Shown piece by piece: positions 40,414-51,365 of a stretch of DNA of 64,000 bases. This DNA is from Flectonema sp. DT1601 (taxonomy: Eukaryota; Euglenozoa; Diplonemea; Diplonemida; Diplonemidae): contig OZ025781.1 of NCBI GenBank assembly GCA_964019425.1, positions 1,680,501 through 1,744,500 of the forward strand. Reading direction: 5' to 3'. The notes below the pieces were generated by a model. The model did no database searches, had not been told where the DNA came from, and saw nothing but the letters and a program-made list of their open reading frames with translations. A program made the position numbers and the translations under genes. Position 1 is the stretch's first letter, and every line of letters begins with the position of its first letter.

Positions 40414-42370
40414 ATGTACGGAGGTGGGTTACCTTCTCCGAGTATTTCAAACACGACAAGTAGATGGCATTCAAATGATTATCTGACTGGGAAGGTTGGA
40501 ACAACAGGAACAGGAAATAGTAGTAATAATCTGGTTCATAAATCACTAACTCCTACTGCAACAAGACCATGGAGTGCTGGAACTGCAGCGTATGGTACTG
40601 AGTTAGAGAATCAAGCGCCTGTCAGACCAATGATGAGAGAGAGTCCTCCACAGAGAAGACCGTTGTCAGGATGGACTCCTTCATCTGGAATGAGTACAGC
40701 AGGACCACTATTGAGTTCTGGTGCTACAACAACACCAAGAGGTACGTACAATGTTTCCCCAACTCGAACAACTGAAGATTGGCGTAAGAGAATGTATCCT
40801 CACAGTCACACAGCTACTCACATCGATTCGTCTTCTTCGGGATTGACTTCACGTGCCCCAACAGACTCAAAGAAACACATCCCTTCTGCATCTGAAATAC
40901 AAGCTCTTCGTAACGCTGTAGTTGAAGCAGAAAATAGAGCCAACATTGCGAGATCCCCTGCACCAACATCAGCAGCTGTGAATGTATCCACAATGCCGGC
41001 AAAACCTGCAGCCACAGTACCCGGCTCTGGGAGGATGCCGAGTCCACCACCACCAAGGCCTTCTGCCTACGCACCACAGTTGGGTTCTCATTCTTTAACA
41101 TCACAAGCTCCAGCAGTAGCTCCACCAGTACAGAAATCAGTTATTGACTCTGACTTAGCGACTGAGATCCGTTCATTACTTAGAGAACTCAGCGTTAGCA
41201 AGAATATGCATCTCGGAGATCAGGACACGAAATTCACATCGCACTGTGAGGAAGTTAAAAAGAGCATCTCCGCGATATCAGAAACTCAACAAAAGGAACT
41301 ACTTGAACTCAAAGAGATGATCCGAAATGGAGGATCTGAAGAAGGAACAACACCAAATATTCAACAACAGTTTGATATGTTGAGAGAAGGTATTGCTGGT
41401 CTTAGTGATCAGATTAATCAATCTTCATTAGAGACTGCTGAGAAGGTTGAGAAAGTCATCACATCGAAGTCATCGTCAAATGACAACACTTCCTTAGAGC
41501 AGGCTGTGGCTTTACTATCTGAACAGGTTAAAGTATTATCAGATAATCAACAACATTTAATTACAATTATTAATCAAAAACAATCTGAGCCTGTCCAATC
41601 TTCAAACACACAACCCGCTAACGATTTGGCTGCGACCGTTGAGGCTCTTCGAACAGAAGTTGGTGACGTGACATCCCAACAACAATTACTTTTAGAAGCA
41701 TTCAAATCATTACCAACTCAGCCAACTGGTGGAAGTACCAGTGGTGGTGGTGATGCTGCTAATTCAGATGAGATCAAAGAATTGCTTTCTGAAATAAAGA
41801 GCGACAGAGAACACTTTCTGGAGATGATTACGAAGCGTGAAAAGTTAGCAGATGAACGCGAAGAGAAGTTAAAGGTCCGCGAGGATCGCCTTTCTTCAGA
41901 ATATTCTGGTTCACCATCACCCCAAAGGTTTAATAAACTACATGAGGGATTGATGCCAGGTGTTCATGGTCGTAGTGGTGTAGAAGCTTTATCAGAATCT
42001 GGTTCGGAGGGTTCAGAAAAGGGGAAGGCACTCGCTACTTGGATTCCTGAAAAAGCAGAACTCGCTGATGAAGAATCAGATACCCTAAATCAAACAATTG
42101 ATGGAGAGGTGTCTGGTATAACTGATGATCAAACAGAAGAGTCTTGGGGTGTTGGTATAGATCCCAATGACCCTCACATGATGGCTCACATGATGTCACA
42201 AATGGATCCTTCTGGAATGGGAGGCATCCCTCCAGAGATAGCAATGGGTGTGTAGTTCCTTTCATTTTCCTTTCTATTTTTGTATTTACTGCCGTCTGAT
42301 TGTTATAAAAGATAAATCCCCAACAGCATTAGCAGCAGAAGGAATGATGGGTTTCGAACCAGATGTGTAG
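40414..42370 (+). CDS. Ser/Pro-rich coiled-coil protein, unknown
   Basis: Exons 40414-42247 and 42327-42370; 625 residues. The 79-nt intron has an unusual GTGTGT donor and ends CCCCAACAG. Splicing replaces a terminal MGV-stop by MALAAEGMMGFEPDV, a more plausible C terminus. Residues 1-230 are disordered and rich in Ser, Thr, Pro and Gly (PSPPPPRPSAYAP). From about 245 the protein is helical, with coiled coils near 265-335, 365-440 and 455-500. The final part is acidic, then Met-rich (HMMAHMMSQMDPSGMGG). I do not recognise a family. It could be a scaffold of the flagellar or cortical cytoskeleton, from architecture alone. Confidence 0.75.
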
Positions 42371-42785
42371 ACCACTCAAAAAATAGATAATTTGATCATC
42401 AGCTGCCTGCTACTCATGTTTATAATAAGTGAAGAATGCCACACTTCAGTGTGGTGGTTCCGTTCCAGTTGGTTTAGCATCGGTGATGTAGAATTCTTTT
42501 TATTATTGTTATTATTATTATTAGCTGTATCTTTCAGTGTTTCTCTCCTCTTTTTTTTTCTTTTTCTGTTTTCTTCTTGTTGTAACTTCCCTGCTTTATG
42601 CCTCACTGCCAGAATGTTATTAACATCCTGTGCTCGTGTACTGTGGTTCTGTCTTCTTACGTTGCTGACGTCCTTGTTAGAATTGCTATTTGTGTATTGA
42701 TGGTATTATTTTATTCACGTATGATGATTTTGTGTGATCGTTTGATTATTAAGATAAAACTACTCTTAACCAGATTACATAAAAT
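42371..42785. other. intergenic region
   Basis: No gene. TTA-triplet run near 42507-42523, T-rich stretch near 42550-42570. The probable acceptor is CTCTTAACCAG ending at 42773. Confidence 0.45.
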
Positions 42786-43157
42786 ATGACATCCCCTTCT
42801 GATTCTTTAGAATCATATGATGTTCTTATTAATGAGTTTCCAACTCTACGAGATCGACGACACGCTTTTGTTGAAGCGTTCAGTAGATCAACAGAATGGT
42901 TTTATGATGTGCAGCAGATTGAACATCGAGTGTTGGCTGATGAGCAACATCAACTTGAAAGTATTTTAAAATACATCTTACAGCTACACCAGTTTATTAG
43001 CAATCACACAAAGTCTTTAGATTCCTCCGAGACTACTGATACTGCTTCTCAAATATGCTGTGATTCTCAGCAGTCTGATTCGTTGCTGTCACCAAGAACA
43101 TCAAAAGTATTGGAGCTAATGAGTGTTGTTACTTCACTGAAAGAACTTCCTAGTTGA
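42786..43157 (+). CDS. small helical protein, unknown
   Basis: 123 residues, unrecognised. Predicted helices at about 15-40 and 40-75 (EQHQLESILKYILQLHQFISN), followed by a Ser/Thr/Cys-rich linker and a short final helix (SKVLELMSVVTSLKEL). There is no signal peptide or membrane segment. The amphipathic helices suggest it works within a complex. The ATG at 42786 follows an acceptor at 42772-42773. No intron. Confidence 0.6.
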   Translation: MTSPSDSLESYDVLINEFPTLRDRRHAFVEAFSRSTEWFYDVQQIEHRVLADEQHQLESILKYILQLHQFISNHTKSLDSSETTDTASQICCDSQQSDSLLSPRTSKVLELMSVVTSLKELPS

Positions 43158-43272
43158 AACTCCACTATTATTACAATTCATTTCTATTTTTTATAGAAAA
43201 AAACATCTTCCATCTAATATAACCCTCTTATATAATTGTTTTATTCTTTCGATGAAAAGTTTTACTATTTTC

Positions 43273-43284
43273 TTTTTATCAAAG
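43273..43284 (+). other. putative trans-splice acceptor of methyltransferase-like gene
   Basis: TTTTTATCAAAG, with AG at 43283-43284, lies inside an open extension that begins at 43252, and sets the start at the ATG of 43306. Confidence 0.5.
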
Positions 43285-43305
43285 AAGGGTAACATCCCAA
43301 AAAAC

Positions 43306-44646
43306 ATGAGTCGAATACCTACTGTGAGAGGAATGGGTACCACAAAGAGAATGGTGTTGTTGTTAATTATTGCGGGTAAACTAGTAATGGTTGTACTACT
43401 TAGTAGAAGGATGTTTGTGAGTACTGATAACTTATCAAATAAGAATAATCGTTCGATAGAAGTAGAAGTTGTTGACCATAAGATTCAAACAGACACCGAA
43501 CAGCCAACCTTCGAAGAAGATAAAATAAAAAGTACGAACAGCCAACAGGATGATGAAATTATATATGTGGACAAACTTCTGTCGCATCACAAAGATGACG
43601 GACCAATTATAAAAATATCAACACAAATATCAAAAGACGAAGATGTTTGGTACAAACGACCAACTAAAGAAGAACAGAAATCATTCACAACATCAATTGA
43701 GAAATGGATAGAAACAAGTGAACCAGGAGACTACCCTGACATCTCACAACTTGATAACAACAGTCCAGTCTGTGATGATATCTTTAGATTTGGTGGAGTT
43801 CATAATTCAAAGTCTCCAACTGGATGGCCGATTTGTATGGAACTCCTCCCAAACTCGTTAGTCGAGGAAACGATTCACAAAACCTTTAAAGGATGTTCCT
43901 CTAAAGATTGTAAACCTCAAGTATCTAACTACTCTCCATCTACAAAGAGAATAAAACAAAAACCTACTCCTTGTATTGTTTATAGTTTTGGTATTGGTGA
44001 AGAAGATAGTTTCGAGCAACACTTGTCACTCGATACGAAATGTGAAGTCTTCGCATTCGATCCGGTCGTTGCTGTCGGAAAATGGGTCGCAGCACGAGAC
44101 AGAAGTGTTGAAAAAATTAGGAATGAGGGAGCTTCCAGATCGAGAAGCTCCTTAGAAAACGCCGTGACGGCAATGAAACAAGATAAAGACACCAGCAGGT
44201 ACTATACTCAGATGAGCATATTGAATACAAAAGCGTCTTTTAAGTTTAATCCTTGGGGATTAGCTGCCACAACTTCAACAAAAGAACTTCAAAACAGCTG
44301 GTCAAAAGGAGAGAAGTCTTCAATAGATCTGAGATCTCTTAATAAAATACAAACATCTCTGAGTCACTCTGAGATTGATATTTTAAAACTCGACATTGAA
44401 GGATTCGAATGGCAAGTTCTATCAAATGTGATATCACAAACATCAATATCTCAGCTGATGATAGAACTACACTTTGGTGGTGCTGGTCAATGGTTAGAAG
44501 CATTCAAGGCACTCCACGCAGCAGGATTTCGAGTGTACCACTCTGAGAAACTACGCTATCACGGAAGAGGATGTAAAAAGTCGAGAATTGATCCAAAATG
44601 CAGAGGCGGATTACAAGAAGTGTCATTCATGAGAATACCATCTTAA
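43306..44646 (+). CDS. membrane-anchored METTL24-like methyltransferase
   Basis: 446 residues. A basic N terminus and hydrophobic segment at about 16-35 (MVLLLIIAGKLVMVVLL) form a type II anchor, followed by a charged stem. The C-terminal half (about 215-446) matches the METTL24-type methyltransferase domain (Methyltransf_22): CIVYSFGIGEEDSFEQ near 220-235, CEVFAFDP as the acidic loop that binds S-adenosylmethionine, DILKLDIEGFEW as motif IV, and a final His/Cys-containing segment. The lumenal orientation in the Golgi suggests methylation of a glycan or secreted protein, which is inference; the substrate is not known. The start was moved from 43252 to 43306 by the acceptor. No intron. Confidence 0.85.
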   Translation: MSRIPTVRGMGTTKRMVLLLIIAGKLVMVVLLSRRMFVSTDNLSNKNNRSIEVEVVDHKIQTDTEQPTFEEDKIKSTNSQQDDEIIYVDKLLSHHKDDGPIIKISTQISKDEDVWYKRPTKEEQKSFTTSIEKWIETSEPGDYPDISQLDNNSPVCDDIFRFGGVHNSKSPTGWPICMELLPNSLVEETIHKTFKGCSSKDCKPQVSNYSPSTKRIKQKPTPCIVYSFGIGEEDSFEQHLSLDTKCEVFAFDPVVAVGKWVAARDRSVEKIRNEGASRSRSSLENAVTAMKQDKDTSRYYTQMSILNTKASFKFNPWGLAATTSTKELQNSWSKGEKSSIDLRSLNKIQTSLSHSEIDILKLDIEGFEWQVLSNVISQTSISQLMIELHFGGAGQWLEAFKALHAAGFRVYHSEKLRYHGRGCKKSRIDPKCRGGLQEVSFMRIPS

Positions 44647-44813
44647 AGTCTTCTCTCTTTGCGAAGTCTTTTTGTTTTTACTAAAACTACTACCGAGTGA
44701 ACACTCCGTAAAATAACATTTTTAAGTTTCTTTCGAAGAAGACTTTTAAATTTAAAATCGTTAAAAAAAAAAAAGATGAAGTTGACATTTATTCTTCCAG
44801 TCAGGTACCTCTA

Positions 44814-47588
44814 ATGATAAACACAATCGCTGTCGATAGAGTCACTTGTACTACTGCTAGGGTATCAATTTTATTCGGAGGTGATGATGATGTTTTTACT
44901 GGACATGTGTTTTGGATATTATTAAAAAGAGATGCCGATATTCCTGTTACAATGAAAGAAGGGAAAGCAATAAGAGATCTCGTAACAGGAAGGAGACCAG
45001 AACGTTATTTAAGATATCGTTCGATGATTTCCGACAGTGGATGTGAGCCTTCTAATAAAAGAAGTATAGTCGAAGTACAACTAGTGAACTTGTTTGATAA
45101 TAATAATTACCAAATAATTGTCGCGGCATTGGCACCAGAAACAACTTATGAACCAGCTCATCACTGTACGCAGTTCACGCAGTTTAAAACTTTAGCAACG
45201 CCGTTGGTTGTTTCTACTCCGGAATTCTTATTTTTTGAACAGCCGTTGACCACCGCAACCAGATCTGATTTTTCGTTTACAAGTACAGGTCAAGGAGTTC
45301 TAAGATACGTTGTGTTATCAAGTCATTGTTATGATTTAGTGATGGCAACGGATACTTTTAATTTAGATCAACAAAAACGACCAATCACAGAAGACGAAGT
45401 CTCCATAAGAACACTAATCACAATGGGAGGCTCACTAACAGTGAAGTCTGAAGGTGTTCACACGCTTTCAATTATTAGTAAAAGTATTGTATCAGATCGT
45501 GACTATACTTTGGTACTTCAATCTGATCAAAACAACTTTAAAAGAGTTTTGGAATTTGATACCACTCTCGACACTAAAGTCGTCAACTACTACTACACGA
45601 CTGGATCTCCGACAGTAGAAGTTACAATCTCTGAATCTGGTTTATTATGGTACGCAGTAATCAGAGCGTCTACAGCGCTACCATGGAAATTAAAAGGAAA
45701 AGAACTGATTGAACTGGTGAAGAGATCTCCAACAACAGGACACAACAGACTGGCAAGAGGAAATGATGTTTTGATAACAGGAAGAGTAGTTGTTGATGGT
45801 GAAAAGAGAGCAGTGATACCTGTCGGTGATTGTGAAGAAGAACATTTGGTTTTATTAATTCTTCCAACAACTCGTACTAAAAGATGGATAGAATCCCCAA
45901 CACGAGTGTTACTATCAAGTACTACGGTACAATCAATAGGTAAAGTTAGTATTAAGTCTCCAGAAGTTACAAAGTCACCACTTATGGATCAAATCACCCT
46001 TTCATTCCATCTTGATAGATGGGCTGCATTAGGTGCTGATTGCGTTACATCATTCGCATTACTTCCACTAACCTCATCAATTGAAAGAACCATATCAACT
46101 TCAGAAGTATTAAATCCCAAGAAGACCTATCCTGGAGCTGTTAGTGTTTGTGTTAATACAACAGGAGTAGGTCCTCATAAAGCATTCTTTACAACTGTAA
46201 TTGGAATCTCTTATAAACTATTTGGGGTAGTCAATCTAGTATGGAATCACTTAAACATCTCACAGCCTGTTATCAATCAATCTGTTGCTGCTATCGTTAA
46301 AATATCAACTGATCGGATTACTGATATCAAAGTACGATGTCGAAAGGAGAGAATTCCAGCAACTAAAGGAGCATTTGTCGATTCTTGGAGGGAGGGAAGA
46401 CCAAGATTGCGAAAAAACAAATTAGAAAATCCATCAAAGGTCGTCACAGTTGGACGCATGCAGGCCAGGGGTATTTATCAAAAGTGTGATCGAGGTCCAT
46501 GGTCAACGAGAACAAATAGAGTTGTCGCTCCATTGATAGTTGAGAAACACGAAGTAGGTACTCGTCACAGTAATGTTCGTATTAATTCAACAGAACACGC
46601 TTTGGAATTGAAAAAAGTATTTTGCAGCTTTCCCTTAACCGAACGCCTGAACACTTCTTTCGTAATTCACTGCAAGCAATGCAGTCGAACAGAAAGAGCT
46701 TCCACAATTCGAGTGATGGAAATAAAAAGATCAACTCGTGGTCTTGTTCGCTTCCACAACGCATACAAACGAGGATTGGTAGCTACAAATTCACATCGCG
46801 TGTTGTACAGAAGACCTCCTTTAAATGTAATCCCACTTGAGTCCCTTCATTGTTGGCTTGAATTACTTGGTGCTGGGGAGTCGAATATAACATCAACACC
46901 GTGGGATGTTTCGTGGCCTATATTTTTAGTACTTTGTACATTTCAGGAAATTGATCGTCCGTGTTTGACAGAACTAAAGTCCAGATACACATCCATCACT
47001 TCTAATGAGAACTATCACAACAGAGATCAGTTTATCGATTTACTCAGCAGGCTTTCAACTGAACTCAGCATGTCTGACAGAGACGCTTCATTTTCAAATT
47101 CTGGTTTTAGTGATGCGGATTTCTACCGAGGATTTGAATTTAATTTTGTTGAAGTTGTGATTTCTTTATTCTTTTCGAGATTTGATCAACTGGCGCTACT
47201 GAGAGCCAGAGGTCGGGGAACTGCATTAGATAAGAATTTTCAATACCACCACATGTGTTTAATTAATAATCAAACACCTGTCTCGCCATCAATTACGTTA
47301 TCGCCAGGGATGGTTTCTGTTATTGAGAGTGTTGGAGCTTCTCAAAGTGACGGTTCGCAATCCGTTTCAAAGGAGGAGTCTTCAGATGTCGATTATGAAA
47401 GTAATGAAATTGACCCAACAATTGCATTTAATAAAAACGTTAGAGGATCACTTACGAGATCTGCTTTGCGAAATATGAATCACGTCCTTGCTCCAGAGTC
47501 TAGAAGGAAATCATCGACATTTATCCCTGTTGGGAAGGAGTTTCCTCTTGGAATTCGAAAGAGTTCCAAAGATGTGAGGGTTGCTTAA
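44814..47588 (+). CDS. large hypothetical protein with tandem Fn3-like modules
   Basis: 924 residues, no recognised full-length family. The first 345 residues show three similar beta-rich modules, each with a strand like HVFWILL, LRYVVL or LWYAVI, a following basic or acidic helix, and a closing strand such as NYQIIVAALAPE or YTLVLQSD. This resembles fibronectin type III-like modules of proteins with the GxVYWVVL pattern. There is no signal peptide or membrane segment, so it is probably intracellular. Residues 345-760 are mixed, with basic patches. The last 140 residues are Ser-rich and acidic (ESVGASQSDGSQS), ending in a basic tail. No intron. The start follows the acceptor TTCCAGTCAG ending at 44804. 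Confidence 0.7.
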   Translation: MINTIAVDRVTCTTARVSILFGGDDDVFTGHVFWILLKRDADIPVTMKEGKAIRDLVTGRRPERYLRYRSMISDSGCEPSNKRSIVEVQLVNLFDNNNYQIIVAALAPETTYEPAHHCTQFTQFKTLATPLVVSTPEFLFFEQPLTTATRSDFSFTSTGQGVLRYVVLSSHCYDLVMATDTFNLDQQKRPITEDEVSIRTLITMGGSLTVKSEGVHTLSIISKSIVSDRDYTLVLQSDQNNFKRVLEFDTTLDTKVVNYYYTTGSPTVEVTISESGLLWYAVIRASTALPWKLKGKELIELVKRSPTTGHNRLARGNDVLITGRVVVDGEKRAVIPVGDCEEEHLVLLILPTTRTKRWIESPTRVLLSSTTVQSIGKVSIKSPEVTKSPLMDQITLSFHLDRWAALGADCVTSFALLPLTSSIERTISTSEVLNPKKTYPGAVSVCVNTTGVGPHKAFFTTVIGISYKLFGVVNLVWNHLNISQPVINQSVAAIVKISTDRITDIKVRCRKERIPATKGAFVDSWREGRPRLRKNKLENPSKVVTVGRMQARGIYQKCDRGPWSTRTNRVVAPLIVEKHEVGTRHSNVRINSTEHALELKKVFCSFPLTERLNTSFVIHCKQCSRTERASTIRVMEIKRSTRGLVRFHNAYKRGLVATNSHRVLYRRPPLNVIPLESLHCWLELLGAGESNITSTPWDVSWPIFLVLCTFQEIDRPCLTELKSRYTSITSNENYHNRDQFIDLLSRLSTELSMSDRDASFSNSGFSDADFYRGFEFNFVEVVISLFFSRFDQLALLRARGRGTALDKNFQYHHMCLINNQTPVSPSITLSPGMVSVIESVGASQSDGSQSVSKEESSDVDYESNEIDPTIAFNKNVRGSLTRSALRNMNHVLAPESRRKSSTFIPVGKEFPLGIRKSSKDVRVA

Positions 47589-47923
47589 GGAAGTAATCTT
47601 ATGTTTAATCTACACCTACACACCTAACACACAACATAAAACTGTTTTTTTTTCTTCTTTTTTTAAAAAAAAAAAATAACAGAAATCGTTCTTTAGTTTT
47701 TTTGATTCTGTTTCTTTTTGTATCTTCGGATGTTTCTCACTGTTGTGAAACAGTAAAAACAAACCAAAAAAAAAAAAAAAAAAAGTAAATTAATTTTCTT
47801 CTCGTATTCATTACTCAACTCGACAGGACATCAACAGAACAAGAAATCATATTTATAATTACCATCCAAGTCCCCATATTATCCCACCACGTGATGTTAT
47901 TTATAACTTCCCCAGAATTCTAA
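47589..47923. other. intergenic region
   Basis: AT-rich, no gene. T-rich and A-runs near 47646-47675 and 47765-47784. Acceptor not obvious. Confidence 0.4.
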
Positions 47924-50900
47924 ATGCCACTTAATGACAAGGAAGAGGCATCAACATCTGAAGTAGACAGCGACGAAGCTGAGAAACCGAAAAACAATAA
48001 AGCACCTCAGATACGGAAGAGCCCATTATTATTAGCGGCAGTGAAGATAATTGGAAAGGGTGATGACGATAAATTGGAAGGAAGAACTATTCCGTGGAAG
48101 AGATCGCGAGAGCAGCTTAAAAATACAATTCTACAGAAGATGGTCGACAAAGCAGCAGGAAAATTATCTCAAAAAGAAGAAAGCGACTTGTCGAGTATGG
48201 TACTCGAGCAAAAGAGAGAAGACACTGTTCGGTATAAAAAAGAGCGGGAAGAGCTTCGTAGGAAGCTGTGCGACATGCAACGCCAGCTGTGCGAAAGTAA
48301 AACTCGCATCACAGAATTAGAGGAGCTTACTGATGAACAACAACAACAGTCGATGAGGGACAACAACGCTGCTGATATAGTGATGTCACTCGAACAGACT
48401 GCTTCTGTTGCTAAAAATAAATTGTCATCACTCACATCGCTCATGGACGACGATGAATCTGCAGACATCCAAAACCAGAAGAAAATGTTCACCGAAAAGG
48501 CTCTCGCAGAACTCAAAATCAAAAACGATCGACTTCAACACCGCGTAGAGACCTTGACATTCCAACTGGTTAAACAGAAGAGAAATCCTCCGAAGTATGT
48601 TTTTATTATTTGTGTTCCTATTCGTTGAGAAACTCTAACGTAACAACTAAATCAGGAAATTAATCGGAAGCAATAAAGTGTTCGATCTACTTTCTAAAAT
48701 AAAAGAAGAGATGAGAGAACTAAGAACAGAAGTAGATGAACAATTTACTTCTGCTACATTAGATGTAAACAAAGCTCTAACAGGAATACAATTAGTACCA
48801 TTAGTACCTTTAGAAATTATTATGAATTGTAAGAAGAGTGTTTCAGCGCTGTTTGCAGCAGCGAAGAAAGGATGCGAAACGATTGACGTTACGAAACCTG
48901 ACCTCCCTCACAGTTTGTCGGATGACGCGAAAGAGTTGATAATATTGTTATGGAAATGTCTTCCTCTGGTCACAACAACGATTAGTAATTTAATTTCATC
49001 ATACGAACATCTTGATGAAGACACAGAACCATCTGTCTCGGAAGTTGAAGTTACGATGGTCAACTCACCTGAGGTGGAGGAAATAATTCCGACACGAGAA
49101 CAAAACACATCTTTCATAAAAAAGGATTCCTCAATTCTCATAATTGAACCAGTTAAAGAAATAGAAATGACATCCTTCCAGTGTTCTACTTGTCAACAAA
49201 GAGAAAAAGAATCAACTCCAACAACTAGTTGTTTGATAACGGATTTAGCTGACTCAAAAATGGATCAAATTCTCATTCAGCAACTCAGAGCTCGAGTTGC
49301 AGACCTTCAGATGCAATTAGAAATCATACAAGACCAGGTGAGTACTGTTGTCGTACCTGATCCTCCTGTTCATTCCTTACGAAGTATTGGAATCGGAACT
49401 ACACCACCAATTTCATTATCGAGTTCTCCACGAGTTGTTGAGAAAGTACCAAAAGTCTTATCTACAGTCGTTCCTGTAGAACTACAACATGTGTTGCCAA
49501 GTAATCCTTCTGAGAATACACTCCCACCACCACAACAAGTAGCTCCACAATCATCACCAGCAGTTCAGCCATTACCTTATTGCTTTGTCTGTCGTTGGGA
49601 ACACGCACAAGCAAAGAAACGCGAGGCACGCAAGAAGGGAATTTCAGACTGGAGAAATGATTTATCTTCGTGGCTGAACAAAAAAAAGGGCGTGCGATAC
49701 GGAGATAAGTTGAGTCGCAAAGAGATGATTGAAATGAGGAAAAAGGGACAGATGGAAACCACAATAGAAGAATCAGGTAATGAGGAGTTGAATTATTCGA
49801 AACCTCAGCAGCCGGGAAGTTCGTTGGATTCGTTGATAGATGAGCGGGTTGTCACTCCTTCGAATCCTTTATTAGAAAGTACCGTCCAATTAACGTCATC
49901 ATCACCATCACTATTTCCATTACAATTACCTGAAAACAATAATTCTCATGGGTTAATTCATTCATCTAATGCAGTTGATACATCAAGTCCAGTGTGTTCT
50001 ATGCTGTTGCCTTCTTTAAGTAATTCAGACATGGCTGCCTCACAGTCTGGAAAGCGACTTCTTCAAAATGTCCAAAAAAGTCATCCTGCTCGTAATATCA
50101 CATTCATAAAACCGAAACAGCCGTCATATAGTGAGGTCAGTCCATTCACAGTCGATAAGGGAAAAGAAGAACAAAGGAGTGGCGTTACTTCTCTTTCTTC
50201 TCGTGGGAGTGCTCAAGGATTGGGAATTAAGAACCCACCACAAGCATCACGTGGGCGAGAAAAGGAAGCTCCAGAAATTTGTAGCCAGCAACTTATTAAA
50301 AATGTTAGTCAATCAGGTAGTAGAAATGTCGCCTCATACACAAAGGTTGACGCTATGAGTACCACGTGTTATGGAAATAGAACTCGATCTCCTTTTAATT
50401 TGAGTGAATTCATGGAATCCGCAAACCATTCTTCTGGTGGATTCGACTCAACGATGTGTTTAGGAAATCCATCCAGAACACCATTTAACATTAGAGAGTC
50501 AGCCTCAGTAAACCAATCCTCTCCACAAGAGATATCGAAGTCAATGTTATTTGGTACCTCATATTCACTTGATGATGATCCAGGACAACGTGAAGCAGTT
50601 ATGGATCACGTTAAAGTTATGGGGAAAGTGGCTGAAAGGGGGCGCGACGTCTCTCAGTGGCTTGCAGCAAGTAACAGCATAGTAAGGCCATCCTCACCTC
50701 CTAAGTTCCCAATAAGAGCAGCAATCCCTGCTGTTGAACGTTTATCTCCAAGTGATTCGAATCTTGGGAGTGATCTGTTCTCACTTGTGCGGCTACCAGT
50801 TTCGTCACAAGTTGATGTTGCGATGTTTCGGACTGTGTCCGTCTCCGTTACAAAATCTGATGTTCCTCCTGTTCACCCTTACCCCAGGAGAGATCATTTA

Positions 50901-50927
50901 TTGAAACCACCTGCAGTCTATCATTAA
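47924..50927 (+). CDS. coiled-coil protein with two CxxC pairs, unknown
   Basis: Exons 47924-48594 and 48656-50927; 980 residues, intron 61 nt (GTATGT...AATCAG, phase 2). Without splicing the first frame stops 11 codons later and the second frame has no ATG at its start, so I join them. The N terminus is acidic, then basic. Coiled coils lie at about 70-145 and 185-255. A CSTC pair (400-403) and a CFVC pair (533-536, followed by a Lys/Arg helix, KKREARKKG) could jointly bind zinc, but they are 130 residues apart. The rest is disordered and Ser/Pro-rich. A short repeat, CYGNRTRSPFNLSEFMES and CLGNPSRTPFNIRES, occurs twice near 790-840. Function unknown. Confidence 0.75.
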
Positions 50928-51365
50928 ATCTTATTACTATGTCTTCTCTATGTCTTTTACATGTCTTCCATGTCTTCTCCAAATATGTTAATTATAATTC
51001 ATCGATTACAGCGCCGTACCGTTTTGGTACTTTTGGTTTGTTTTGCCGTTTCAGTCTTTTCATTTCTTATTTTGTGCGGTCTGCCAGACCATCGTTACCC
51101 ACTTCCCCTTTTCTAAGGGTGAAGGATAAACCGAGTCGACATGTACCTTTAGCGAGTTTCCTTGAGGACGTGTTGTTGATTTTTTCTTTTTTTTCTTTTT
51201 TTTGGTGTTTTCACGACAAGCTCAGATTGTCCATATACTTCCCTCTTTTGGGACACCTCATTTATACACAATATAAACTCTGTCTGATGTTCAGCCAGTT
51301 TAATAATTTGTTTAAACCTGTTGAGTTGCTTATATAATTATATTCACAGGGGTCCGATCCTTACA
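50928..51365. other. intergenic region
   Basis: No gene. It begins with several ATGTCTTC/ATGTCTTT copies (50939-50980). An open frame of 132 codons there is Phe/Leu/Ser-rich because the strand is T-rich, and is not called. Acceptor TATATTCACAG, AG 51348-51349. Confidence 0.5.
51339..51349 (+). other. putative trans-splice acceptor of PH-PTEN gene
   Basis: TTATATTCACAG with AG at 51348-51349 lies inside an open upstream frame and places the start at 51366. Confidence 0.5.

Noticed and set aside
48595-48680. Two separate genes split at 48630
   Set aside because: The GTATGT...AATCAG intron joins the frames exactly, and the second frame has no ATG at its beginning.
50939-51337. 132-codon frame starting with ATGTCTTC repeats
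   Set aside because: T-rich composition explains Phe/Leu/Ser bias, and it overlaps the acceptor of the PTEN gene.
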